From Ampullaceana balthica (lineage: Eukaryota; Mollusca; Gastropoda; Lymnaeidae): a DNA stretch of 64,000 nt. This document shows positions 1 through 10,578 of this stretch, piece after piece. The position numbers and the translations under genes are program-made. The stretch covers positions 1,158,975 to 1,222,974 of the forward strand of contig CALYLW010000208.1 in the NCBI GenBank assembly GCA_944989445.1, read 5' to 3'. The notes under the pieces are model-generated. The model did not search any database. It was not told the DNA's origin and saw nothing but the letters and a program-made list of their open reading frames with translations. Positions within the stretch are counted from its first letter, which is position 1. The number at the start of each line of letters is the position of its first letter.

Positions 1-72
1 TCAGTCGTGAAGGGGTGACACCATGAGCTACCGCCCCGGGTGACACTAACCCTAGTGACGCCTCTGCCCCAC
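1..72 (-). mobile_element. Terminal fragment of a MITE-like repeat
   Basis: Read on the reverse strand, the segment contains GCAGAGGCGTCACTAGGGTT followed by a GC-rich stretch. It resembles the GGCGTAGCTTGGGTTAGTG motif at about 59,885. Such ends are typical of short non-autonomous DNA transposons. The element runs off the window edge, so only one end is seen and the superfamily is not assigned. Confidence 0.3.
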
Positions 73-1096
73 TGCATGAATAATTACAGTTATTTATTTA
101 TGTTTCTAAAACCTGTATAGAGGTTTAAGTAGTTTAAAATATATGATAATCCTCTTTGTTTTAAAGTCTTTAATGAAAATTTGAATGTGGAAAACTGAAA
201 GAAAAAAAAAGGGTTTTTTTCCGGCTTTCATAATTAACAAAATAATTTTTTTAAATCTATTTTTATCATTACAGTATTACTCATACTCCAACATTGAATA
301 ATAAGGGAGAGCATTGTCAATAATTATCATGACATCACTTCCATGAGACAACCTTGTATTCAACAAAAAAGAGTGAGAAGTGTTCTTTACTTTAAAAACA
401 GTTAGTTCATACCATTCATAATAATAAATTTAAATAATAGTCTTAGTAGTATTATGGGTTACAAAAAATATTTACCAAGTCAGAACATAGACCATAGACT
501 GAACCATAATTCGCAATGAATTCTAAATCCGAGGTTCAATTAATGCCATGTTTCTTCGAAATATTATTATGCTCTACCGACTCTTATCACTTACTGAACT
601 GACGTACTGATACTGATACTGTGTGACTTACTAAACTAAGACACTAAGACTTAGTTAAACTTAGTTGACTTACAGTACTTACACTTAACTTTAACTATAA
701 AGAGTAAAGACAATCAACTAAGATTCTAAACTAAGAATGTCTTAACTCTTAATCTTAGACTATGACTAAGAGTTAAGACTTACTTAAGACAAATAATTCA
801 TTGGTTCATTGAATTCATTGAATGAATGAACCACTGACACTGAGATTATGACATGATTATGACTCTTGCCGCTCGGCAGTCTTGATCTTATTTTGACTCC
901 TATGTTACCATTGCCATTACTAATCATTACTTATTTTGTTAAGTTAAGTCTAAGTCAAACAATGACGTTTCTATATTACTATTTCAATTTCTATTACATT
1001 AATAATAATAATAATAATACATTCTTTTACTAGTTCTAAGACTACCACTTACCTAACTTATGCTTATACTTATTTATATCATTTGTTACATTGTAG
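73..1096. other. No gene seen; AT-rich low-complexity DNA
   Basis: I see no coding exon, RNA gene or strong repeat. From 590 to 850 the sequence is cryptically simple, made of shuffled GACTTA, ACTAAG and CATTGAA words, which suggests slippage. Confidence 0.5.
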
Positions 1097-1788
1097 GTAA
1101 TCCTACAGTTTCTACACTGAATGCACATATTCATATATTATTTCACAGCTAAATTGAATTTTCTCGTGAGAACTTACGTTTTTAATTTATTAAATGCATT
1201 ATTATATGTTGTATTTTAGCTATTACAGCGCTTATGTGTAAGTCCCATCAATTTCTAAGGCTTTTTTTCGGCCCTTGAAGCTACATAATCATAATCGGAG
1301 TAGGATACATCCATTTTGTTTATCTGGCACCCTACTTGCCGGGTTGTCACCGTAAGATGTCAAGTGAAATTTTATCACTTAAAAACAAACAAAATAAGAA
1401 TCAAACATCTAGTAACGAAATAAAAAATGAATTTGTCTTAAAAATATTTATTTATTTTCTAAGAACATTAAAATAGATAAAAAATACTTTTTAAAAAACA
1501 TCTTCAGTAAGTAAATTTATTTTAGCTTGGTTCATTCCAGGTAAAAAAAATCTGGCAAGCAGGGTGGTAGATAAACAAAATGGATATATCGTGACCAGAT
1601 TATGTATCATATAGAGAGAGTTATAGAGCCGAAAAATTGCCTTAGAAATTAATAAGACTTACAAATTAGTGCTGTAATAGCTAAAATACAACATATAATA
1701 ATGCATTTAATGAATTAAAAACGTAAGTTCTCACGAGAAAATTAAATTTCGCTGTGAAATAATATACGTGTAGAAACTGCAGGATTAC
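1097..1788. mobile_element. Palindromic MITE with long inverted repeats, copy 1
   Basis: The element starts GTAATCCTACAGTTTCTACA and ends with the near-exact reverse complement, TGTAGAAACTGCAGGATTAC. The two arms stay complementary for about 250 bp; both carry CTCGTGAGAACTTACG and TTATATGTTGTATTTTAGCT or their complements. A second copy lies at 47,239-47,899 and shares the arms and the centre, for example GAATCAAACATCTAGTAACG. There is no protein coding. I could not find a clean target duplication, so the superfamily is open. Confidence 0.75.
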
Positions 1789-1812
1789 CCATTTGTATTA
1801 CTATATACACTA

Positions 1813-1997
1813 CAATGTTCCCTCTAAGGTTCGTTGGTTCGTTGGTCCGTGTGCAAAGGGAAAAAACTTATGTGCAAATTTGCACAGCATCCATTTTTTG
1901 TGCAATATTTTACCAAATTAGCTGCCTGGTATTACAAAACTGCTGCGCAGCGTCGGTCAGATATCTAGCACAGCTGCGCGGCTTAAAGGGAACATTG
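1813..1997. mobile_element. hAT-type MITE (family A), copy 1
   Basis: The 185-bp element has imperfect terminal inverted repeats, CAATGTTCCCTCTAAG at the left and CTTAAAGGGAACATTG at the right. It is flanked by ATACACTA and ATACACTG, an 8-bp target duplication matching at 7 of 8 bases, the hallmark of hAT elements. It is related to the copy at 48,692-48,862, sharing GTGCAAATTTGCACA and the AGTTCGTTG-like segment in opposite orientation. The 71-codon open frame over it is incidental. Confidence 0.75.
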
Positions 1998-2024
1998 ATA
2001 CACTGTACTAATAAAATACTAGGG

Positions 2025-2211
2025 GAGTGATGGCGACCCTATCCAGCCCGTGCCACAGACGGCACGCAGAGCCTCATCAGCCGGCACGCATCTAAAATAT
2101 TACTTCCTTAAACAAACCACTGTGCTGGCACTTTGTGTTGGCATTTTGCTATAAATAAGTGGGTTTTGATTGAATTTTGGGCACACAGTCCCAAAAGGTT
2201 CGCCATCACTG
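2025..2211. mobile_element. Short MITE with TGATGGCGA...TCGCCATCA ends
   Basis: The left end AGTGATGGCGACCC pairs with the right end AGGTTCGCCATCACT over about 190 bp, in the style of hAT-derived MITEs. No convincing 8-bp target duplication was found, so the boundaries are approximate. Confidence 0.45.
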
Positions 2212-2610
2212 ATATAGTCTATTACTAGTCTATTTATCGGAAACACATAAAATATTAGGCTTAATTTTTTTAATTAAACTTAATTAAGATTAAGACTAAG
2301 ACCATTTAATCGTTTTAAGAGAGCAATTAAAAAGGGTATACTTTAGTGTATGGATAAGCCTTAGGTTTTAAAGGTGGTAGTAGTAATAAGGATAGAGAGG
2401 TAATAATGTATAAAGTTTTTCATTACATATTTATTTACATTCATGTGGGGTGCAGAGAAAAGAATAAAAAAGTGGAAAACAGAATGTCTGTCTGTCTGGA
2501 AGGGGTTACAAATAAATTAGAAAAATTAAATGGGAAAACAATGTCTTATATTTGTTTCCAAACACTTTAATAGAAGTGACCATAATGATAGGAGACACCG
2601 TATATACTTA

Positions 2611-3160
2611 TTCTATAGCCCGTTCGTTCATAAACCGACCCCCCCCCCACTTTTGGAAGAGATAAGTGTTTAAAGTCTATAACCCGCTCGCAAGCCGACC
2701 CCCCAAAAATAATAGGACAGCTTAAACAGAATGGTACACATTTTTTTAAAACTACAAGCTAAATCGGTCATTATGATTGTTTACTTTGTACTGCCTATCT
2801 TTGTCTTTGTGCTCTTCGATAGGCAAGAGTTACCAGTATTTAAAAAAAAATCTTTGGCAAACAGTGACGAAAGCGCGTACATTAAAATTCGTTGTTGAAA
2901 ACAAAATTTGTAAAACAATTTATTAAAACTTTCACAAAAATAAATAAAATGATTAAATAAGATAAGTGCAGATGTTTAATAATATATTATAGCTTCTGTT
3001 AGAGCAGTTGAATCTTGTAGAATGTAGAAAAGGACTTCAAAATGATCTACAATAACAACACCGATATTCAATATCCATGCAGAAATACTTTAATGCCGAC
3101 CCCCCAACTTTTCCCCTTAGATTTTGTCCAAAATAAGTCGGCTTGCGAACGAGTATATAC
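2611..3160. mobile_element. Candidate MITE with CGTTCG...CGACCCCCC ends
   Basis: The left part contains AGCCCGTTCGTTCATAAACC followed by a poly-C run. The right part contains GTCGGCTTGCGAACGAGTAT, roughly the inverse. A third related word, CCCGCTCGCAAGCCGACCCC, lies at 2,680. This is consistent with an old, partly rearranged inverted-repeat element. Boundaries are uncertain. Confidence 0.35.
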
Positions 3161-3200
3161 TGCACTTTTATCACTACAATTCTTTTCTTGTACCAACAAT

Positions 3201-3300
3201 ACAGATTTATAAAGAAATACTTATACATTCAAATTTATAAAAAAATACTTATACCTACAAATTTATAAAGAAATACTTATACATACAAATTTATAAAGAA
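3201..3300. repeat. 28-bp tandem repeat, about 4 copies
   Basis: The core ATTTATAAAGAAATACTTAT recurs every 28 bp (3,204, 3,232, 3,260, 3,288). It is non-coding. Confidence 0.7.
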
Positions 3301-3555
3301 ACTAGTGTATAACCCGTCAAAAATGACCGAAGTTTTCAGCTGAAATCTATTTATTTTGAAGAAATGCACTTTTTTTAGGGCGCATACGACGCCGAGCTTT
3401 TTCAAAAGCCCAACTAACTTGTCCTTGTTTGATAAATACGAAATATTAAACTTTCTGAAATGCACACAAAATATTTTATAAAAAGGGTTGAAGGGGGGCC
3501 TACGGCGCCCCCTTCGTTTTTTGATTTTATTATTAACCATCATCAAATCCTCTTT

Positions 3556-5440
3556 TTACATTGTTCCCTTTTCCAAAATTAAAATATGAGCTAAAACAAT
3601 GACGTCATATAATATTTTTTTAACAGCGCATCTATAATTTGCACACCTTTTGATGCATTGGTGCAGTAATTTGGTGCGCAGCTTTCTAAAATTAGTATAG
3701 CGTTACATCCACACATACATACATACATACAGACGACGGGAATTATGTATATTGATACTTTGTGTACATTTCAGCAAGTTTAATATTTTGTATTTATCAA
3801 ACACGGATAATTTACGTATGTTAATTATGTACAGTCGAACCCACTTACCTCAAGCTCGGTTAGCTCGACCACCCCAATAACTCGACGTTTTTTATTGGAA
3901 CCGCCAAATTCTCTCTTTGTCTTAGCATTTTTTCATCGGCTAATTCGATTTTTCTAAGTCGCCGAAACCTAGTACCTCGAGCACAAAAGAGGGCCAAATT
4001 TGCAACTTAACTTGGTTAGCTCGATCCTCGTCGGTTGGCCTAGCAATGCACTCTGGCATTTTTAGTTCAAAACAGTGTTGACATCTCGCTTTTCTTCGAG
4101 ACTTCCAGCTATTGTGTGATTCTACGAGATTTCAATAAAAATTACCGGATGTTTTGCGTGTGTGAATTATTAGTTCGATGTGTATCCATGGAGTATGTAT
4201 TCACCCGAGGTACTGGACAATCGCGTTAGAGGTCGTTAATCGTCATTTCGCAGTGCATGTTATATTATTATTAAACTTAATTCATTATCTGATGTATTAA
4301 TCATTTTATTTTTTAAGATAAACGAATATCTTTAGAAATGAAAATAAAGGTTTGTATCGAGAATCGACGGTGGTTTTTATTTAATCAAATAAAAAAATTA
4401 TTATTCTTTTAAAAGTTTGTTGTTGCTTTGTTACCAGTAAGATACGTGACTGTGACTAACACGCGCATGACGATGAAATCAAATCATTTCTGATAAGGAA
4501 TGATTTTAAAAAAAATTCGCTTAGACTTATTTGCCGGCCGAGGTCTAACACAGTACACACAGCCCACAGCGTGCTGTGATCAACGGTCAAGGCCACAATA
4601 GTTTTATTTATATTACAAGTTTGATTGACTTTGGAAATTCGAGAGCGTTCTGATAGTAACAGATATCCTGCACGTCAAAAGCATTAAACTTAAAATAACC
4701 ATATTGATTTGTTTATTTGTATTTTAAATTCGCTGATAAGAGGGCAAACGCGAGCGGCTATACCATGCCACACGCAGGTGACACGGCGAGGCGTTAAAAT
4801 TGACCTTTTAACGCATGCGCAGACAATTATAAACTGGTAACTTTTTTTAATTAAATGGAATCGAAACATACCACTACCACAGAGTCTTAATCAAAATCCT
4901 TTAATTCGGCATAAATATATATATAAAAATAATAAAATATATATATAAAAACTGCCGATTAGTCAAAACTTTTCCCGACTTTGAAGGCCGAGAAATTTTT
5001 TTAAAGAATTCCCGACTTTTTCCCGTTTTCCTGAGTGGTAACCATGGTTATATTTAAATTTTAAACGGTCCTTAAAAACGAACGGTCATTACAACCTTAG
5101 GAAAGAGTGAAGAAATATTAGGGTTCCGATACGATTCCGATTAATCGTCCCATCACTAATTAACGCTAACTAATTAATCACGTACATAGAGAAATTTCAA
5201 GCAAATGTTAATATTTTGCCGCCATATTGGTTTTCGTTTTAACTCGATCATCGGTTATGTCGACGCCATTTTTCATACCCCAACGCCGTCGACTTAATCG
5301 GTTTCGACTGTATATTGATTCCCGTTGTCTGTATGGATGTAAGTTAGGTGGCGCTGCGATCGATTTTGTATAAAAATAATTTATGACGTCATTGTTTTAT
5401 GCTTATATTTTAATATTTGAAAAGGGAACGATGTACAAAT
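3556..5440. repeat. Foldback: inverted arms 3,556-3,760 and 5,313-5,440
   Basis: The left arm carries CATTGTTCCCTTTTCC, AAAACAATGACGTCAT and TTACATCCACACATACATAC. The right arm carries their complements in reverse order (ATGACGTCATTGTTTTATGC, GAAAAGGGAACGATG, TATGGATGTAAG). The arms flank the Tigger-like element at 3,832-5,310. Either that element inserted into a palindrome or it is the core of a larger foldback transposon. Confidence 0.55.
3832..5310. mobile_element. Pogo/Tigger-like DNA transposon remnant, no intact transposase
   Basis: The left end CAGTCGAACCCACTTACCTC and the inverse of the right end (CAGTCGAAACCGATTAAGTC) match for the first 8 bases and then imperfectly. Both ends are bordered by TA (3,830-3,831 and 5,311-5,312), the target site of Tc1/mariner/pogo elements. 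The repeated GGTTAGCTCGA words are typical of Tigger-type termini. The 1.48-kb interior has no long open frame, so it is non-autonomous or decayed. Confidence 0.6.
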
Positions 5441-5947
5441 AGGATTTGAGCTGACCCGGGGCGTAGCATGCGCCACTAATGATCTGGTGGCGGGTTGTCT
5501 GTATATGTATGGAATAATGCACACAAAGTATTTCATAATAATTATAAATCCTCAAATCCATGCAGGGTATAAATATATAATAAAAATATGGGTTTCCTTT
5601 GGAGCCACATATAGCTAACAGCAATTTAATTATTATAAGTTATAAGCATAGTTTATATTTACTATTATCAGTTTTTGGCCTATCCAAGTGTTTATATTTT
5701 TAAAATTAATAATTATAATAATATTGATGGTCCTAGACCTACCATGACAGTTATTTCGGTTTAGCCTAATTGAAGATTCACATTGGTTCTCTGTTTAGAT
5801 GCCTGAATAAGCACTATGAAAAAATTATTTTACCCCTCTGTATTACAGTCTATTTAATTAACTTGTCTTATAATTTATAATTTACTTTTTATATTTTATA
5901 ACTATTAGTTTTAGTTATTCCTTTCTCACCTTTTTTTTTAAATTAAG
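5441..5947. other. No gene recognised; intron or 5' flank of FUNDC-like gene
   Basis: AT-rich DNA ends in the pyrimidine tract and AG (5,946-5,947) that form the 3' splice site of the giant exon. No upstream coding exon of the FUN14 gene could be identified here, so its start codon may lie before the window. Confidence 0.5.
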
Positions 5948-8900
5948 GATGAGTCAGATGAAGAAGAAGTGATATTTTCTCCTCTATGGGCAGAATCAAA
6001 AGAGCCAGAGAACGTAAAGCTTCTTACTGATGAAATAAACTTAGAAGAACAAGAAATAAATAAAGATAAATTAGACTCTGGAGGAGAAAAATTACAAGAC
6101 ATACCGGGTCATTCAGGCAAACAAATATCAGAAAGAAAAGCAAGTCGTCCAGACATAGTTGATCCAGACACACCAGATAAAGATTCTGAACTTGAAAAGA
6201 AGAGTAAGATATCTATCCCAAGGCTAAGCACAGTAAACAACAAATCAGAATCAGCTACAGGATCTGAAAATTATCAAACATTAAAAGGTAGTCAAGATAA
6301 GCTCAGATTATCTGTAACAAGGAGTAGGACTGACAAGGAACCAAAACCAGAAGAAGGTACCGAATCTGAAGATAAACCAAGGTTATCTGTAACAAGGAGT
6401 AGCACTGACGAGGAAACAAAACCAGAAGAAGGTACCAAATCTGAAGGTAAATCTAGGTTATCTGTAGCAAGGAGTAGAACTGACAAGGAACCAAAACCAG
6501 ACGAAGGTAAAGAATCTGAAGATAAACCAAAGTTATCTGTAACAAGGAGTAGCACTGATGAGGAACCAAAACCAGAAGAAGGTACTGAATCTGAAGATAA
6601 ACCAAGGTTATCTGTAGCGAGGAGTAGCACTGACGAGGAACCGAAACCAGAAGAAGGTACCGAATCTGAAGATAAACCAAGGTTATCTGTAACAAGGAGT
6701 AGCACTGACGAGGAGCCAAAACCAGAAGAAGGTACTGAATGTGAAGATAAACCAAGGTTATCTGTAACAAGGAGTAGCACTGACGAGGAACCAAAACCAG
6801 AAGAAGGTACCGAATCTGAAGATAAACCAAGGTTATCTGTAACAAGGAGTAGCACTGATGAGGAACCAAAACCAGAAGAAGGTACTGAATATGAAGATAA
6901 ACCAAGGTTATCTGTAGCAAAGAGTAGCACTGACGAGGAACCAAAACCAGAAGAAGTTACCGAATCTGAAGATAAACCAAGGTTGTCTGTAACAAGGAAT
7001 AGCATTGACAAGGAACCAAAACCAGAAGAAGGTACGGAATCTGAAGGTAAATCTAGGTTATCTGTAGCAAGGAGTAGCACTGACAAGGAACCAAAACCAG
7101 AAGAAGGTACCGAATCTGAAGATAAACCGAGGTTATCTGTAGCAAGGAGTAGCACTGACGAGGAACCAAAACCAGAAGAAAGTACTGAATCTGAAGATAA
7201 ACCAAGGTTATCTGTAACAAGGAGTAGCACTGACGAGGAACAAAAACCAGAAGAAGGTACCGAATCTGAAGGTAAACCAAGGTTATCTGTAGCAAGGAGT
7301 AGCACTGACGAGGAACCAAAACCAAAAGAAGGTACCGAATCTGAAGATAAACCCATTTTATCTGTAACAAGGGGTAGCACTGACGAGGAACCAAAACTAG
7401 AAGAAGGTACCGAATCTGAAGATAAACCAAGGTTATCTGTAGCAAGGAGTAGCACTGACGAGGAACCAAAACCAAAAGAAGGTACCGAATCTGAAGATAA
7501 ACCAAGATTATCTGTAACAAGGAGTAGCACTGACGAGGAACCAAAACCAGAAGAAGGTACTGAATCTGAAGGTAAATTTAGGTTATCTGTAGCAAGGAGT
7601 AGAACTGACAAGGAACCAAAACCAGAAGAAGGTACCGAATCTGAAGATAAACCGAGGTTATCTGTAGCAAGGAGTAGCACTGACGAGGAACCAAAACCAG
7701 AAGAAGTTACCGAATCTGAAGATAAACCAAGGTTATCTGTAACAAGGAGTAGCACTGACAAGGAACCAAAACCAGAAGAAGGTACGGAATCTGAAGGTAA
7801 AACTAGGTTATCTGTAGCAAGGAGTAGAACTGACAAGGAACCAAAACCAGAAGAAGGTACGGAATCTGAAGATAAACCAAGTTTATCTGTAACAAGGAGT
7901 AGCACTGACGAGGAACCTAAACCAAAAGAAGGTATCGAATCTGAAGGTAAATCTAGGTTATCTGTAGCAAGGAGTAGAACTGACAAGGAACCAAAACCAG
8001 AAGAAGGTACCGAATCTGAAGATAAACGGAGGTTATCTGTAGCAAGGAGTAGCACTGACGAGGAACCAAAACCAGAAGAAGGTACTGAATCTGAAGATAA
8101 ACCAAGGTTATCTGTAGCAAGGAGTAGCACTGACGAGGAACCGAAACCAGAAGAAGGTACCGATTCTGAAGATAAACCGAGGTTATCTGTAACAAGGGGT
8201 AGCACTGACAAGGAACCAAAACCAGAAGAAGGTACCGAATCTGAAGATAAACCAAGGTTATCTGTAACAAGGAGTAGCACTGACGAGGAACCAAAACCAG
8301 AAGAAGGTACCGAATCTGAAGATAAACCAAGGTTATATGTAACAAGGAGTAGCACTGACGAGGAACCAAAACCAGAAGAAGGTACCGAATCTGAAGATAA
8401 ACCAAGGTTATCTGTAACAAGGAGTAGCACTGACGAGGAACCAAAACCAGAAGAAGTTACCGAATCTGAAGATAAACCAAGGTTATCTGTAACAAGGAAT
8501 AGCACTGACAAGGAACCAAAACCAGAAGAAGGTACTGAATCTGAAGGTAAATCTAGGTTATCTGTAGCAAGGAGTAGCACTGACAAGGAACCAAAACCAG
8601 AAGAAGGTACCGAATCTGAAGATAAACCAAGGTTATCTGTAACAAGGAGTAGCACTGACGAGGAACCAAAACCAGAAGAAGGTACCGAATCTGAAGATAA
8701 ACCAAGGTTATCTGTAGCAAGAAGTAGCACTGACGAGGAACCAAAACCAAAAGAAGGTACCGAATCTGAAGATAAACCAAGATTATCTGTAACAAGGAGT
8801 AGCACTGACGAGGAACCAAAACCAGAAGAAGGTACCGAATCTGAAGATAAACCAAGGTTATCTGTAGCAAGGAGTAGCACTGACGAGGAACCAAAACCAA

Positions 8901-10578
8901 AAGAAGGTACCAAATCTGAGGATAAACCAAGATTATCTGTAACAAGGAGTAGCACTGACGAGGAACCTAAACCAAAAGAAGGTATCGAATCTGAAGGTAA
9001 ATCTAGGTTATCTGTAGCAAGGAGTAGAACTGACAAGGAACCAAAACCAGAAGAAGGTACCGAATCTGAAGATAAACCAAGGTTATCTGTAGCAAGAAGT
9101 AGCACTGACGAGGAACCAAAACCAAAAGAAGGTACCGAATCTGAAGATAAACCAAGATTATCTGTAACAAGGAGTAGCACTGACGAGGAACCAAAACCAG
9201 AAGAAGGTACCGAATCTGAAGATAAACCAAGGTTATCTGTAGCAAGGAGTAGCACTGACGAGGAACCGAAACCAGAAGAAGTTACTGAATCTGAAGATAA
9301 ACCAAGGTTATCTGTAACAAGGAGTAGCACTAACAAGCTGGGAGAAAGCGCTGAACCTGGTGATAACTCTAGACTGTCGGCAGCTAAGAGTACTGCAGAC
9401 AACAATCAGCCAGCTGAAGATAACAAATTTGATGATAACCCAAGAATATCAAAAATACGAAGTAGTGAAGACAAGGAACAAGAACAGGCAATAGCTATTG
9501 CAACTGAAGAGAAACCCAGATTATCTTCAACAAGAAGAAGTGAAGACAAGGAACAAGAACAGGATACTGAATCTAAAGAGAAACCTAGGACATCTGCAAA
9601 AAAGAGAAGCATTGACCAGCTAAAGTCTGGTAAAGCTAGCAATTTTGAAGATAAACCAAGATCTTCTTTTGCCACGATTAGCAGTGACAAAGAACCAATA
9701 AAAACTACAGTGACAGAATCTGACGGCAGACGGAGGTCATCTACAGCAAGACTAAGTGTTGTCAAGGAACAACCAACCAGGAAGAGCATCATCAATAATC
9801 AAGATCAAAGGGTTTCTCAGGACACAGCGAGGCTTTCTGTGAATCGAAGAAGCTCTGTTACAATACAGGACACAGCGAGGCTTTCTGTGAATCGAAGAAG
9901 CTCTGTTACAATACAGGAAAAAGAAACTGAACCCAAAAGAAATAGTCCGCCTCCTGAGCGTAGAAGTAGCAGCCTGAGGCCACCAGAGAGTAAAACTGAT
10001 ACCTCCTCCAGGAGTAACAGCCTTTTATCTGAGTTAAGGCGTAACTCACTGACGGTGCAGAATCAGGTCAAAGACCTCTTGTCTGAACTCAAGGCTAAAG
10101 TTTCTTCACGAGCCCATTCTAGCGTGAATGACCAAATAGATCAACAGAGAGGCAGTACATCTGATCTAAAAAGACTTTCCAAGGGCAGTTTCTCTGGCAA
10201 GGGAAAAGAGTCTCAGGCTGGTACGTCTGAGAACCAGGATCTCTGGAGAAGAAAGTCTTCCGTAACGGAGGACAAAAGGAGTAGAAAACCTTCGACAAGC
10301 AGTGCCAGGCCTTCGAAGGGTAAGGCTATTGAAGATTCCGATACACAGGAGATCTCTGAAACCTCAGCAAAGAAAAAGTGCAGTGACAGCAGTTCAGGGT
10401 GTGACATAATGTCTGATTTCTCTGATGAGGTTGCAGACATGGCAGACTCCATATTGGACAGTTTAGTTGTGCGAGAGTCGGAGCCAAGCTCACTTGACAT
10501 TGCCTATGAGAGGATTTTTGGTGACATCACAAAATGCTCAGCTCTGAAACAATTTGTTGTGGGCGGTGGAACTGGATG
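5948..10578 (+). CDS. Giant repeat-bearing exon of the FUN14-domain gene
   Basis: This is an open frame of 1,543 codons plus two bases. It begins after a T-rich tract ending AG and ends at ATG|GTAAGA. An in-frame GTG at 5,969 is not a credible start because the frame stays open back to the splice site. In order the product has an acidic patch with the LIR-like IFSPL, a unique region (to about residue 110), the 25-residue repeat block (6,295-9,330), degenerate versions of the same repeat (to about 9,800), a 16-residue duplication, a basic Ser/Arg-rich region, a hydrophobic-acidic segment near DEVADMADSILDSLVV, and the start of FUN14 (VVGGGTGW). The repeats are polar and probably disordered. 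Confidence 0.85.

Noticed and set aside
1815..2030. 71-codon frame with a hydrophobic Cys-rich segment
   Set aside because: It lies almost entirely within the 185-bp hAT MITE and its flank.
6292..9405. A 1,037-codon open frame antisense to the FUN14 gene repeats
   Set aside because: It is the mirror of a stop-free 75-bp unit. It lacks splice or start context, while the sense frame continues into a recognised FUN14 domain and its degenerate flanking repeats are conserved at protein level.
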